The position numbers and the translations under genes were made by a program. This document shows positions 40,741 to 54,251 of a stretch of 64,000 bases of DNA, one piece after another. The stretch's first letter is position 1, and the number at the start of each line of letters is the position of its first letter. The DNA comes from Archegozetes longisetosus (taxonomy: Eukaryota > Arthropoda > Arachnida > Sarcoptiformes > Trhypochthoniidae). The stretch lies in contig JAEMBT020000002.1 of assembly GCA_018873245.2 (NCBI GenBank), positions 9,832,001-9,896,000 on the forward strand. The letters run 5' to 3'. The notes beneath the pieces were generated by a model, which saw only the letters and a program-made list of their open reading frames with translations, was not told the origin of the DNA and ran no database searches.

Positions 40741-41141
40741 TCCAAGTTAGAACTAATCAATGATATTTTATTGTTGAGTATTAGTTTTATATACATTTCT
40801 ATGGACACAAAAATACGTTTGAAATTTAAATCAATTTAGTTGAATCGGTTGATAATTATAACAATAGGAATATAAACTGATATTTAATTAACATTTATTT
40901 GTCGGGAATGGTTTCGAATTAAAACATTGGGAAGTATTTATAGTTTGCATATAATATATAACGCTTTGATAAAGTGCTAGATTTGGTGAATAAAAATTGG
41001 TCTCATGTGGCTTTTCAGGCATTTGTTTCAATATATTCTACAGGTTTAATAATACGATACGTTTACTTATATTTGTTTAAACGATCACAAACATTATTAT
41101 CACTAGGAATGACAGCGAGACCCATGTCTTATCATTCATTA

Positions 41142-44100
41142 CTATAGCTCTGATTCAGGGGTTGTGTCTCCGTTTCCTTTACTTCTCTCTGAATTTCCAC
41201 TCATTGCCTCTGAAATTAACATATTTTTTAGCAAAACAATCTTACTTTCGATTCTTAGCTAATAAATATTGATTTCAAACCTTCAGCTGCTCTTTCCTGC
41301 CAATTAATTTTGTTATCTTCCAGGCATTGGAGCCAAGGTCTCTTTATTTTACTGACTTTGACAACAGTGGCTGAAGATCTGGAGGCTAACGGAGCACTTG
41401 CTGATGATCTAAGAGAGTTTAGAATAAATTGGTTGAGTTCAAGTTTGATTAATTGATTAGTTAGCATTTTGATTGACGTTTACCTTATATTTGACTTATC
41501 AGTTTCTGAATCGGCTGACATATTACGTTGAGAACTACGCATCGCTGACAACGATTTCGCTCTCGACTTCGAATCTATAACATCTGAATCATTCTTATCA
41601 CTAACTTCTTGGACCGGTTGAGAGCCGTGTATATGAATTTGAATTTTGTCGATGAGGTCTCCACAAAGTTCCATTGTTGGCCCTACTATAAAATCTATAA
41701 AACCTAAAAAACGACAACAAAATTGAGCATTTTAGGTAATTTAACTAATTCAAATTCAGCTCTATTCCATTATTGCAAATCGCGCTCACTCCCAAAAGTT
41801 AAAATTAGGTAAAAGACTAGCCGTGTTATTGACTTTTATTAATTTCCATCAGCTCGCGTGATCTGAACTAAAAAAGAGCTAAAGGACTAAATCCCAGGTG
41901 TGAAATATTTAATCATAGACAAAACAGTTTTATCGAAAAGGTTTGTAACTTGAATGAGAGAACCATTAGGAATAATAGTGATAAATACCTATTTGAGACT
42001 GTGGTATTAAAGTAGTATTACGGTCACAAAGGGGTGAATAAGGCAAACCAAGCTCTTTCTCCATATCTCCCTGTGTGACATTTGAATTGAATAATATTTA
42101 GATTTAATGCCATTTGGATTTTCAAACATAAAACTATTATTGATTGTTTGCTAAAACCAATTTGCTCTGTTTTGAATGAAAGAACAGACCTGTCTAAAGA
42201 ACTCTTCCATCAATAACTTTGTCCATTTGTGATGTAGCCTAAAGTTCTTGCTTGGATGGCTAATATCGGAGCAATGGAGTATATATGATAACCCTTTAGA
42301 CTTGTCTATTGTAAACTCTGTGTGCCCTAAAAGAGTTTTAAGGGTTTTTATTTGTTGAAAATGTGAAGACATATCAGTCGCTAAAACCATGTCGATTACT
42401 AAAGTACGAAATTCTCTGAGAACACCAGAAGTGAGGAGTTATTACAAATATGATTAATAATAAGTAGTCAACTATTGAGTACCTATACTCTTCTTTACTT
42501 AAATTTGCCAGAATATTAGACTCTTCTTCTTTCATCACTTTGAACGCTGCGCTTATGTGAAAATTTTCCAAAACTGATCGATCGTTATAAATCAGTGTAA
42601 TGTCAGAGCTTTGAAAATAACATTGCAAATCAATATTTGTCCGAACATACCATTAATATGACTGACTCACCCGCTCATTACGTGGAAATTATTGGTTGTT
42701 CCGGTGTGTTGAAAATCGTGTATTATAGCAGCGATTAAAGTTGCAAATATTTCTAGATCTGAAAGCCATTGCTGTAAATTGAAACAACTTATTTATCAAT
42801 TTCTATCTTAATTTCCATAAAATCGACTATTTTTGGATGTTTCTCTGACTTAGAATTGTTAATAAATGTAAATTTTCAAATCAAATCTGTAGATTGATTC
42901 TAAATCAATTCTAGATAGCATATTGAAAAACTTGTTGCGCTATTGAACAACTTTACTCATTATATTTGACTGATTTCTCACTATTTGATAAGTTATTCCT
43001 AATTGAAGTAGAAGATTTGACTAAAAGATTGATAAAAAATGACAAAAAAATGTTCATCCAACACTGATTATACTCGTAATTGTACAAAGAAGACTCAAAT
43101 AAAAGTTGATAATTAGATTAGAACGTTAGAAAGACGAAATATAATAATAGGATAGGATTGAGTGATTGTGTTATTTATTGAACCTTCAATAACAAATTAA
43201 TTCTATCTATCTATATGAAGAACCATTTTGATCGAGGTCTGTTTCTATAACTCCTATCATATATCATCCATTAATACATGTTGGTTAGAGACGAGAAAAA
43301 TCTTTGTTAATATCATTTTTCATGATACATATTAGTTGAGCTGTTTCTGTCAACATCTTTCCGTGGATTTGATTGACAAAAAGATATAAATAATTATTAG
43401 GATTTAGTTTAAGTAGTTAAACAGACGTAAGTTGAGAAGTGCTGTGGGGATGAAAAATTGAACAAATGTACTGTTGTTTGAAAACTACATAATTGATTGA
43501 AAAATGAGTTCTGGTTGGATTCTGGTCGGATTCTGATTGGAATCCGATTGGATTCCGATTGGATTCCGGTTAGATCCTGGACGAATGTTAGCTACTCTAC
43601 ACTGTGGTTTGATTGACAATCAAAATCTTTATTGACAAAAAGATTTAATGTGTTGGCAATAAAGTGATATGAAATAAAGTTGGGCTTTAGAAGACTTACA
43701 GCCAGTCCTGCGACCCAAAGAGTATAATGGACGGTTTGAGTAACATCAGCTGCATGTAGGTTATTATGGTATGGATTTGAGTATTTCACATATCCCTGTT
43801 CTATTTGCAACAAAAAATTCTCTAAATTGGACGATGGGATCTAAGTGTAGATGGTGTAAATTTCAGATTAAAATCGATAGCCGCAAAGTAGTTTTATTGA
43901 GCTTATGAAAAATAGTTAATACTTTGAATTTGTGTATAAGTCCGTATCGATTCAGCAAATCAGAGCTTAAAAATTTAAGCACCTGTCCGTTGCAGGTTTC
44001 GTTCAAAGCGAAAACATCAAAAGACCACTCATCCACACCCTATCAACAAAATAGGCTGTTTTAGCAGTTCTTAAAAATTTCTTATAAGCTCTTCAAATGT

Positions 44101-47100
44101 GATTGTCTACCTTTAAAAGCGTAGCCACTTCTGATGGTATATGCAGTGTAGTCGAACTGTACAGCCTTCTGTATATTCTGTTGAACATGTCATAAGGAAA
44201 CGAATTAGGACTGAACCGAAAATAATTCCAAACTCAATTGGTATACAGACAGACCTGTCAACCATAATGCCCGCTCTAATAGCATTAGCTACTGATCTAA
44301 ACTTTGGCTTGTCTTCTGGTCTTCTCTTTTGCGCGTTATTACTACGCGTAAAAGTGGATGCGAGCCATTCGCGTACTTCATTTGGTACGGAATCAGGTTG
44401 TACTTCTGAAAGTTCGTCTTCTTCGTCCAGCAAACGCCTATATATTTGAGTAATATTAAATGAGAATTTTTTTAACCGAACAAACATGTTTAGCATGTTT
44501 ACAAAGAATGGTAAATGAATAATGAGAAAAGTTTGAGGCATTTCCCAAATAAAACAATGCAAACCATCTGTAAATTAAGTACTATTAAAATTAAAATAAA
44601 TCCATAATTCAAGTCAAACTAATTAATTTGATCAATAGTTTGTTGCTTTGCCAGTAAATGATGATTAAATAGTTGCAGAGATGAAGAATAAATAGGAAAT
44701 AGATATTGATAAACTTTGATTACCAATTAGTTATAGATTACATGCAGACCATATCGATTAACTTAAGTTATTGAAAGTTTAGAATTGATGATTAAAAGTA
44801 TTTATCATCAGGGGCATGCGAGTCGTAAATGTATTATTAGGAGTATAAAATGAATTCGTGCATTTTATTTACGTGCAGTTTAAAAGATATTCGACTTGTT
44901 AACAGCGAATCAAGATATGAAAACATTCGATAAATTGAAGATTTAGAATATTATAATTAGACATGCTTTAGAAAGAGGTTAGTAAAAAGCTTTAGGGATA
45001 CTAAAACTAAAAAGTCACTAAGCTAGAATTTTAGATTTAGAATATAATTTAAATTCGAGACCAGTTTTACTTCCACTTGAAACTAGAACTTTCTGGTTGA
45101 GTAATTTTGCATCAGTATAAACATACTAATGGAAAATGACAGTTATCTGTGAACAATCACGCAGTTATTGGTTGCAAATGAGATAGTTATTCGTACGAAA
45201 TGACATAGTTATCTGTAAAGGCGACAAAGCTACCTAAAAGCTACCTAAAAACTATCATATCTAAATAGAAGGTAATCAAGTAGAAGCAATAGAAAAACTG
45301 ATATCGCGTTAAGGCTAATGTTATTTAAGACTTGGTTAGAAAGACCTGGTCCATTGTTTTGAGCTGCTGAGCGGTTTGACCGGTGTAGTCTTGGCTGATT
45401 GAATTTCTATCGGTTTCTCCCTCATCGAAGTTGTTGAGGGCTCTGAAGGGGCGCGGATAGGGCCAGGTTTTCTGGTGCTACTGCTGCCACTTACTGAAAC
45501 TGGCCTTTTCCTGCATCGATACAGCAGTTTTGGATAATAAAAATAGATCAATAGAGGAAGAGTGGCATCAAAATAGTATTATTAAGATAAATTCAAGTTA
45601 GGAAAACCAGCTGATTATAACTTATGTTCACAAATATTACACTTGAGAGATAATGACAATATTTATGAAACAACTGCTTACCTCGTCTCGTCCATACTGA
45701 CTGTGTCCAAGACATAGGCTGCATAAAGTAATGTCTTCTGCAGTACACTATTCGGTATTTCTCCATGATCTAAATGCTGTGCCAATTCTCTCAGCCTAGA
45801 AAATAAATGCTACACTTTTACACCTGGTGTTCTTATATTGAACAGTGCATCTCTTTCTATATATTCTCAACAATTATGCAATATATTCAATACAGTCAGT
45901 TCATCCTATTGAATACACGAACTTTTTTCTATCTAATACACTCTATTCGTTTGATTGACTTTCTCTGTACCCTAAACCCTATTCAATTACTAAAAATAAC
46001 TAACTCATTAGTTTTGCCACTTTTCAATAGCAGACTAAACTAATCGATTTGCTCAAATATATGAATGGCTAATTACATTAAATTAGAAGTTTGTTCTAAC
46101 TTAGTTTTACTGTATTTGTGAGTAATTGATAAGTAAGTACTTGTTCAGCGATTTAAAGCCTTAAAAATATATTTAAGTTTGATTAAAAATAGACAATTTA
46201 TAAAATGTAAATACTATAAACATGTTTGAACTGGTGTAACAATTGAATCGCGGGTTTCTTCATAAAGCTATAAATAATTAAAATTTATGGCGCACTTTAA
46301 GAAGTTTTCGGCTTTCGATTCTCATAAATAATTCTAAATATAAATTCTATCCTTAGTAATAGCAGTTTTCAGTTGGAGCGAATCATAAAAGAAAAGTTGA
46401 ATCAAATCTGTCAAAAATATAAAGAGTTGCCAAATATTGTTCACATTGAAAGAATTAGATTAATACAAGTTTGATGAGAAATATTAGGAGATCTCACTTA
46501 GGATTGTTGGCATTCTAACAATTTTCATTTAAATTAAGTTAAATAAAACTATACTATTCTAAATTAAAGAAAATTAGAGTTGAACGCATATCATTAGTTA
46601 TGAATGCTGTTAAACTACACGTATTCGCACTCGTGGATTTACCCAAAATTAAAAACCATTATTGAAATGACTACAACCCAAGAGACTTGACCATTTGCTT
46701 GAATTGTAGAAGCACATCATAAGAGTGGTTTTGAAGTAGTTCATAAATTCATTCATCTATCAAACAGTTTAGCACATTTGAGTCGATTAGAAAATAGTCG
46801 CGGTATTGGCGTCAAAATATCATACAAAAGGCGACGTTAAAGTCAGTACTGATGGTATTCATATTGAGTTGAGGTTTTGAGTCATTTTAGTAAAGTTTGT
46901 GTTTATATGAATAAAATTAAGATTAACTGAACTAATTTTTGAAGTATCTTCCTCAACCTTACTCTTCTGACGAATGCGAGTAATCGTTAAAAGAAGCATT
47001 GGTGGAAACAAGTTTTTAAAATAGACAAAACGTCAATACAGTATTTTAATTTTGGAAAAATCTTATTTTGCAACTAACGTAGGAAAAGTGTCAGATGTTA

Positions 47101-49112
47101 GATGTTTTCGTCGAACTATCAATACAAAAGAGAAGGTAAGTTCACGTACGAATTGATTCGTAAGATTTATTTGGTATACGCTTGAAAGATATTAAAAATC
47201 TAGACTTCAAAAGTGTTGAACAGTTTATGCATTTTTTCAATATATGACTGGTAAGCTAACCAAGTTAAAGTTAAGTCTGCATTTGTAAGTGATCATTTAT
47301 GGTTCGTATTGAAAAATCATATTAAACAAAGTGATCAGTACCTTATCAAATTTATAATTTATTAAGGTTTGCAAAATTTCATTTGTACTGGTATAATAAA
47401 AATATTACAAAAGAGTGAAACAGAAGTTGACTGAAAATCTATATTGCAGGTCTAAAAGGTTTGATTAGCTAACAAAACAATTTAAAAGCTTGTTTCATTC
47501 GAAGTCTTCCTCTAATTTCTAAGTATTGTTGTAAATGATTGAGATGTTTAAATTAGTTGAAGTTATACGAATACTGGATAATGTTAAACTTGACTTAATA
47601 TAAACTTTTAAAGCATAATTTAGTGAACTGTTAGATTAGAAAGTCTAATGGAGGAATAGAACTAAAATTAAAGGTGAACATCGTGGTACAGTGTTTTAAT
47701 GAAGACATATACAACTGAAAATCAAACTGCCATCAGTCAAATTGAAACGTTTTACTACAATGCACATCAGGTTTATTTCACAATCACACCTAAAGCTGAT
47801 CGAGGACATATATATAACTACTGACATTTAATTCATTTTTTGAAAATGGATTCATTGAAAACCTTATCTGAAAGTGGAGGCTTTTTATGGTTATTTAGAA
47901 TAATTAATAGCCTTAGAAACTCGATTGATGCGAAAGAGAGTATTTTTTAATTAATAAAACTAAACGAAACTAATTGATAGGACAGCGCCAACAAACGATT
48001 AGTAATAATATGTACTGATATAACGATTAAAAAGGGAAAAATAATGAATACGTCACTGAATGCGTTCGTGCATGAAGTGAAGTACGAAAATTGTATAAAT
48101 ATATTGACATTAAGTATAGTTTAATATTATAGTAGATTCTCCTAAATGACAAATCAATAGCTGAAACGCATACCTGGCCGCTGCTTTATCACAAACTTCC
48201 AGAGTATCCACACTTTGAGGTAAAGATTCCAATCTTATATCACTTTTAGTTGATATTTGTCTATTTGTACTAATTTGATATTTTTTTTCTAGTGTTCCAC
48301 CAAATGCGTTAGGTTCATATGTTTGAGCGATCACTTCTTGAGCTGATAACAAGTATTAATAACTAATGATTATTCGCTATCATCAACAAACTATATATTA
48401 ATCAATTAGTTTGTTTGCGGGAATATTAGTAAGAAATCTCGACTCAAAAATCAATTCTATCAATTTGATTGAATTGAGAGATCGTAAGTTCTATATTAGG
48501 CCTATTTCTGTATTAAGCCTTTTCTGTATCAAGCCGTGAACACTGTTAATGGGTCAAAAATCAATTCCCTTATTAAGTAGTTCTTTTCTAAATAAGAAAC
48601 AGTTTAATGAAAGATGGCTTAATATGGGAACACAATTTGACGCACGCTAGAAGTCACGGCTTAATACGCAACTTACAATATTAAAGCATTGCTACTAATC
48701 ATTATACAGTATACTTATTACAGCAAACGTTGAACTCAGCTTCAAAATATTACAATCGAAATCATATTTTCAATTGAGATTCCTATTTGAAAATAGTTAA
48801 AGGACTGCAAAAGCAACTTGCAACTTGAATTTTGAATCAATTGGTTTTTTAGTTTAATTTTAAGATCTTATGAAAACACTTTAGAGGGAACAACTCTAGA
48901 TCTGTTGCAATTTACGCGAGATTTTACTTATCAAATCGTTATGTTAACTTCCAAATTTCATACTAACTCTCTGGTAAATTGTTGGCATCATTTAATTCTT
49001 CATTTTTTGACTTGTTCTCAGATGGATTTGAAACTGTAAGAAAAGAGAAAATTAAGATAATTATTGAATAAACATAGAGATCTGTATATTTAGTACTAGA
49101 AGTGATTTAATA

Positions 49113-49167
<55 letters not shown>

Positions 49168-50716
49168 TTTTGATGAAACAAAAGGTTAAGTTAGAAGAAA
49201 AAGAGATTTATTAGATTTGATACCATGTAATATACGCATCACTAGCATTGAATAGAATACATTCTGTTTGTGTTTTTTCACTTTTATCTTATACTTTCAT
49301 TGAGAGGAAATGAAAGAATAGGCATCGCTTTCCTTCATATGTCAAATGATTTGCTCTCATATTTCTAGAAATCGATCGACACAATTAGGGCTTTTTGCAT
49401 TGAGTCAGTTTTCCAACTGATTCACGAAAACAGTTCACAAAACTGTTCAGAAGACAGTTCACGAAACAGTTCAGTCGTCCGTTCAACTATTTCTTAGATA
49501 TCAGTTTAGTATAAATCGTACGAATGAGACATTGTGTCTAACTTTACCTCCAATTTGCTAACTTATGACTGTTAACTCTTATTCATGTTTGAGCTTAAAT
49601 TGATTGATTGAAAAAGTTTGGTGGAAATATATGAAATAAGCTAGAGCAGAGACTTTAATCTGGATTTGCTTGAACAGAAAGTTGACTCAAATATGAAATT
49701 AAGAAGAAAACAAATTATTTTATAAATATTAAATTATTTGAGCGAATTGCTATTTTTCAAAGTTTCAACAGGATATCAAAATAACTTTGTGAGGAAAAGT
49801 ATTTTTTAAATAAAAGATGAGATTTAGACGCTATACCAGAAACTATAAAATCAATTTCAATTCTTTTGTACTACAGAGTTGAGTGAATTTATTTAAGTGA
49901 AATACGTGTAAAGTCAAAAATTCATAATTAAAAAGTAAAGTTCAGTTTGAGAGTCATATCTTGTTAGAGGCTTATAAATGAAGGAAACACAAGTGATTTG
50001 AAGTTTGAAATTTTTAAGATTGCAATCTAAAGTAGTTACCAGTATCTTTTCAAAGTGAACACTTGAAAATGATTTTTGGTATTCTCTAATACGTTGCTTC
50101 GCTCCTCATTAAAATCAAGTACGAATTGTCATACATTCGTCTCTTTTATTGAGCCTTTCATCTAATCCTGACTGTGTCTATCATGAAAATTATTTTCCTG
50201 GTAGTCAATGACTGTTTGCCAGTTCAGACTATTGATTTATATCCTCTCTCAATATAAGAGAGTAACAATTTTCCCAAAATTGTCAAAATGAGAAATTTTC
50301 AATTTGATTCGTCAATCAAGTAAAAGCCATCAAATTGAATTAAGATGGCTTGAAATCTATACTTTTAAAAGTATCCCTAATTGAACGTATACCTTAATGT
50401 AGCACTTAAAGGGTTTATTAAGTTAGTAGACGATCAATATAAGTGTGTTATACCGATTCCTATTAAACCGTAATTTACAAAATTTCAAGTTTTAGAAACT
50501 AGTGCAAAAGTAAAAATAGATCGTTATGGAGGTTGTCAAACGTTATGAAAAGTTATGAAAAAGCATTGATCGCATAACATGTCAGGATAATATGCAATTA
50601 GTTTAGGTAAGAACAATTGAAGAAAAAGGATGTCAATGATTTAAGAGAGGTCACAATTGTGTGTGTGAGAGTGAGTGAGTGAGTGAGTGAGAGAGAGAGA
50701 GAGTGAGAGAGTGAGT

Positions 50717-50784
<68 letters not shown>

Positions 50785-50870
50785 GAAAGTTGAGACTTAC
50801 TAATAATAAACGAATTTCCATCATTAAACTTAAAATTAATAAGTTTGCGTGAATGGGGCGGCGTATCCAT
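41142..50870 (-). CDS. PDE1: Ca2+/calmodulin-dependent 3',5'-cyclic nucleotide phosphodiesterase PDE1
   Basis: Hydrolyses cAMP and/or cGMP under calcium-calmodulin control. Sixteen coding exons: 50870-50801, 49033-48968, 48342-48174, 45795-45682, 45510-45346, 44437-44255, 44177-44111, 44039-43923, 43840-43700, 42771-42671, 42608-42483, 42415-42190, 42070-41989, 41703-41484, 41408-41281, 41209-41142; 2043 nt, 680 aa, all phases consistent. The regulatory part has LRELAQHLDHGEI...SMDETR, then RRLLDEEDELSEVQ, VREWLASTF and KPKFRS, PDE1 hallmarks. Catalytic HD-domain: YHNNLHAADVTQTVHY (His342, His346), HDFQHTGTTNNF (His382, Asp383, His386; relatives have Tyr-Glu for Phe-Gln), HCSDISHP (Asp490), and invariant Gln541 in SQIGFIDF. 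The C-terminal NWQERAA matches PDE1. The first exon start is the only in-frame Met joined by a consensus GTAAGT donor; other first exons may exist further upstream, as in vertebrate PDE1 genes. Exon 5 looks like an optional cassette. Confidence 0.93.
43509..43585. repeat. 11-bp minisatellite in a PDE1 intron
   Basis: About seven copies of TTCTGGTTGGA with drift to TTCCGATTGGA, inside the intron between exons 9 and 10. Confidence 0.85.
45346..45510 (-). other. PDE1: PDE1 exon 5, probable alternatively spliced cassette
   Basis: This 165-bp exon starts and ends in the same phase, so skipping keeps the frame. It encodes about 55 residues rich in Ser, Pro, Lys, Thr and Arg (RPVSVSGSSSTRKPGP at its start), with no predicted fold, between the calmodulin/auto-inhibitory helix (DETR) and RLLDEEDEL. 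Vertebrate PDE1 proteins run directly through this point (DETR-R-LLD/ILD TEDEL). Skipping is inferred, not observed. Confidence 0.6.
49114..49167. repeat. (AAT)18 microsatellite in PDE1 intron 1
   Basis: An uninterrupted AAT/ATA trinucleotide run of about 54 bases. Confidence 0.95.
49405..49495. repeat. degenerate CAGTTCACGAAA repeats with inverted copies
   Basis: CAGTTCAC(G/A)AAACAGTTCA-like units and the reverse form AACTGTTCAG alternate here, within PDE1 intron 1. Confidence 0.6.
50659..50787. repeat. (GA)n/(GTGA)n microsatellite beside the PDE1 exon 1 donor
   Basis: A compound GTGA/GA tract of about 130 bases begins roughly 13 bases inside intron 1. On the PDE1 strand it is a long CT/CTCACT pyrimidine tract directly behind the GTAAGT donor. 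It produces spurious Leu/Ser repeat ORFs. Confidence 0.95.
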
Positions 50871-52754
50871 GCGTGATGAAGAAGAAAATTAATTAAAAGA
50901 GAAAAGCGTAGAAGGAATAATAATAATAATAATAACAATAGTGGTGGTGAGAAGTAAACACATTAGAAGTGTTTTATTAATAGCAATAATAGACAAGCGT
51001 CACACGAGCACTAAATTAAATAATATTTTTTAATATATATACATATAATCAAATATTTATTATCTCTTAATACAACCACAACTTTACTAAATTCAGTTAA
51101 ATTCTGTTTATTTCTACTTACTAACATATGAATGATTTGATTTGATTGATAAATGATTTTTATTTGACTCATCAATTATTTTGATTCTGTTGAATGACAT
51201 GTTTATTAGATTTGATTGCTTGCGAGTCAAATAGAAACTGAATAAATACGATAACACAATAAATACGAACATTTAGAGTTAGAAGTGAATGAGAGGTATA
51301 AATGCGTCGTAATGTGCGTAACGTCTGCTCAAAAGTTTTAATTAGCAATAAGAGATATGTTCCGCCTTTAATTTCAATTATAACTACTAGTTTAATATGT
51401 TTTCCAGGCATAAAAAATGTTTCAATTCATTAGAAGGACGAATTTCTTTTGCATACCTCTGTAATTACCTGAAAATACTACCTGAAACATACCTGAAAAT
51501 ACAAGTTGTAATAAAGATAAGTTTATTGTCGAAATGTTGGCTCAAATAAAAACAGATCTTATCTGACATTATTGCGTTGAAAGGAGAGATCTAATGCCTG
51601 GGATTTACAAATTTAATACCACAGACTCATTCCTAACTCTAAATATCCTTCTTTCATATTTATCAATCCATTCAATCTATCCGTTAATCAATATTTTCTT
51701 TAAGATTTTTACATGGAATCCATTATCTCAAACATAACGTTCAAATCTGTTATCAACTGTTAGTCAAATAATTGTTATTTGCAAAGAGGAAGTCATTACA
51801 TTGAATGGCAAAAATTAAGTTAATACTCACTATACGTTATTTAACGCATACATATTTCATTTTGTGAATATTATGCAAATATTTCCATTTGATCAGTCAC
51901 TCACTTCTCATATCTTATTAGTTATGCTGAATGAAAATTGATTTTAAGCTTATTTGACTGAGAAGGTAGAGAAATTAGTTGTATTTCGATAGAATGGGGT
52001 ATAATTAGAGTGAAAGATTCAAAGATTGAAAGATTGAAATTGGCAAAAATAAATAGTGAGTAATATTTGTAAATGGATAGAGTAATAGTTGGTGATTAGT
52101 AGACGATCTTTGGTAAGCTTAGTGGCCTGATGTTTTATGGAGTTTTAGAGCTTATAAAACAACATAACATCACGGCATAATATCTAGCATACAGTTAATG
52201 ATAAATGATTTATCATTTCTATTTGGTACGAGACAAAAACTCAATTCTAACTTGATCATAAGAGACTTACAGTATATTAATGTCGATAACGGCATATATC
52301 CATATCTCTACCATAAATCATTAGTTTGGTCTTACTTTATAAGATTATTCAGTACTTTGCTTGTAGTAATTAGTTCTCCCATATTAAGCAACTCTAACTC
52401 TTAAAAAATTCATTGCCAATCACATACTAAAGTAAAGTATACTTCTAGTAGCGATCAAATCTCTTTAATTTAGAGTATCTTAAATCAAAACATTCGCCTT
52501 TTGTTCAGATATGCGCTGTTTCACTTAGTTTCTGTTGAAAATATTTTGCCAAAAGAGATACATCTCAATTAAGTGAATACAAGTAGCACGTATATTAAAA
52601 TACTTATGACCGCCAGTACAACCAAATATTGAAACTATTCTACTAGAATATCTATTCAAGCCTTTCAGCAAATGCAATTCAATCTATGGAACAACTAGAA
52701 TAAGAGTTGATCGTATAATTGATCGAGACGTTAAAACTAGAATAAGAATTTAGT

Positions 52755-52756
<2 letters not shown>

Positions 52757-52799
<43 letters not shown>
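52757..52799. repeat. (GA)n microsatellite
   Basis: About 21 uninterrupted GA units. Confidence 0.95.
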
Positions 52800-52802
<3 letters not shown>

Positions 52803-53706
52803 AGGTTTACTTAGATAACAAATAGAATTACTATTGGAAATGGGAATTTAGTACTAGTGAGCTATACTAAGTATACAGTGTAGTATTGAATTTAGTGAAA
52901 AAGTTGAATTTTCTCCTTAAATACCAGCCTCGTATTGAGTATATTAGGCACTTAACAATTAGGTCAACTCCACCAAAAAAGAAACTCGACAAAAGGTCTG
53001 ATTTTGGCCTAATAAATCTACTCTAAACTTGGGTTTAAAGACTATTAGATAAAAGATAAACTTTCTTGTTTTGATATATTACACTTAAATAGATTTATAG
53101 AAAACATCCTATAATAAAATCCTATCTCACCAAATAGCGAAAGATATTTAAAACGTAAATTTGAACCTTTACACAGCATATGTGCTGCAATTTGATAAAT
53201 CTAATTAAAGTTAAAATAATTAAAGCTCAAGGACTAGGTGAAGTTTGATAAGCTAGAGCCTGACAGTTTAGGATAAGACTTAGATATTTTATGCTTAATT
53301 TTGATGCTAAAAATTCCAATCTTTTACACTTGAGTGACAATTTTCAAGTTTTTCTAAATCAACTCATGTAACTCTTGCTTAAAGTTAAGAATATTTCGAT
53401 AATTTTAATTGGGAACAAATATAAAAAAATCGATAAAAATGAGTAAAAAGCAGTTTACGCAATATCTCTTGTGAATCATCGAATACTTAAGTTAGAAGCA
53501 ATCGGATTATGACTTTCTTCTTCTCTCCAAAGTCTGCTTGAATTGGAAAAATAGCGAAATAAAATAAAATATAATGAGTAATAAAACTTTTAGTGATATA
53601 GGGATATAAAATTCTCAAGATTTCTAGGATATAAAAGTCTTCTTTAAAAATTTATTATCCCTTATTTTGATTATGATTCATATAGTATGTATTATTTTGC
53701 AAACGA

Positions 53707-53746
53707 TTCTGTGGAATATTCCACAGAATATTCCACAGAATATTCT
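53707..53746. repeat. tandem palindromes TGGAATATTCCA, 12-bp period
   Basis: GAATATTC palindromes recur three times, spaced by CACA. GAA-nn-TTC is the half pattern of a heat-shock element, but the spacing between units does not fit a continuous HSE. Confidence 0.7.
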
Positions 53747-54188
53747 ATTCAGCTTGTGGTTGGAATACAAGAACAATGTTGGAGAGCCGGTCAATCACAA
53801 TAAGACATATAGAAATGCATAATATAGAAATCCATTGTTTGATTCAAAAATGAATAAGTATTATATTTCATGTGATATTAAATTTACATTGAAGCAAAAC
53901 CGACATCAACTGGGTTGATATAGCAGAATCGATGCCAGCTCTCGCCATCGATGCCATCCATAGTGAATTGCGAGACTTTGTTGATCGATTTTGAAGTGCA
54001 AACTTAATCTTGAAGTATATGATGGCGGCAGTCAAATAAATAATTGCCATAAGAACTAATGTGCCGTTTGATTATTATTGCTATAAATTTGGTATATAAG
54101 CATTCAGACAATTCTGGTTATATATAAGTTAGAAAAGTATGGGATTCCAGATCCTGTTTTGATGGCAGATATTAAATATATGGTATTG

Positions 54189-54251
54189 AGAGTGGTATAA
54201 AGTCTTCTCTCCTATTCAAATCACATAACACATAGGACTTTATACCACTCT
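54189..54251. repeat. perfect 16-bp inverted repeat
   Basis: AGAGTGGTATAAAGTC (54189-54204) is exactly complementary in reverse to 54236-54251, with a 31-base spacer, giving a stable hairpin. It may be a tiny MITE or a structured RNA. Confidence 0.8.

Larger units (their letters stand above)
38962..41141. other. intergenic region with inverted-repeat cluster
   Basis: No supportable gene. It holds the 145-150-bp repeat cluster (39110-39630), a GC-richer patch with GCGCGC/GCGCACC around 40230-40350, a 12-bp minisatellite (40632-40740), and the probable 3' UTR and poly(A) signals of PDE1. Confidence 0.55.

Noticed and set aside
44141-44449. 102-aa plus-strand ORF
   Set aside because: Antisense to PDE1 exons 6 and 7, whose minus-strand reading matches the family throughout.
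50651-50938. Leu/Ser repeat ORF resembling a membrane segment
   Set aside because: Frame shadow of the GA microsatellite and PDE1 exon 1.
53868-54050. GC-richer minus-strand reading of 60 aa
   Set aside because: Protein-like in parts but unrecognised, with no consistent splice partners; too weak to call.
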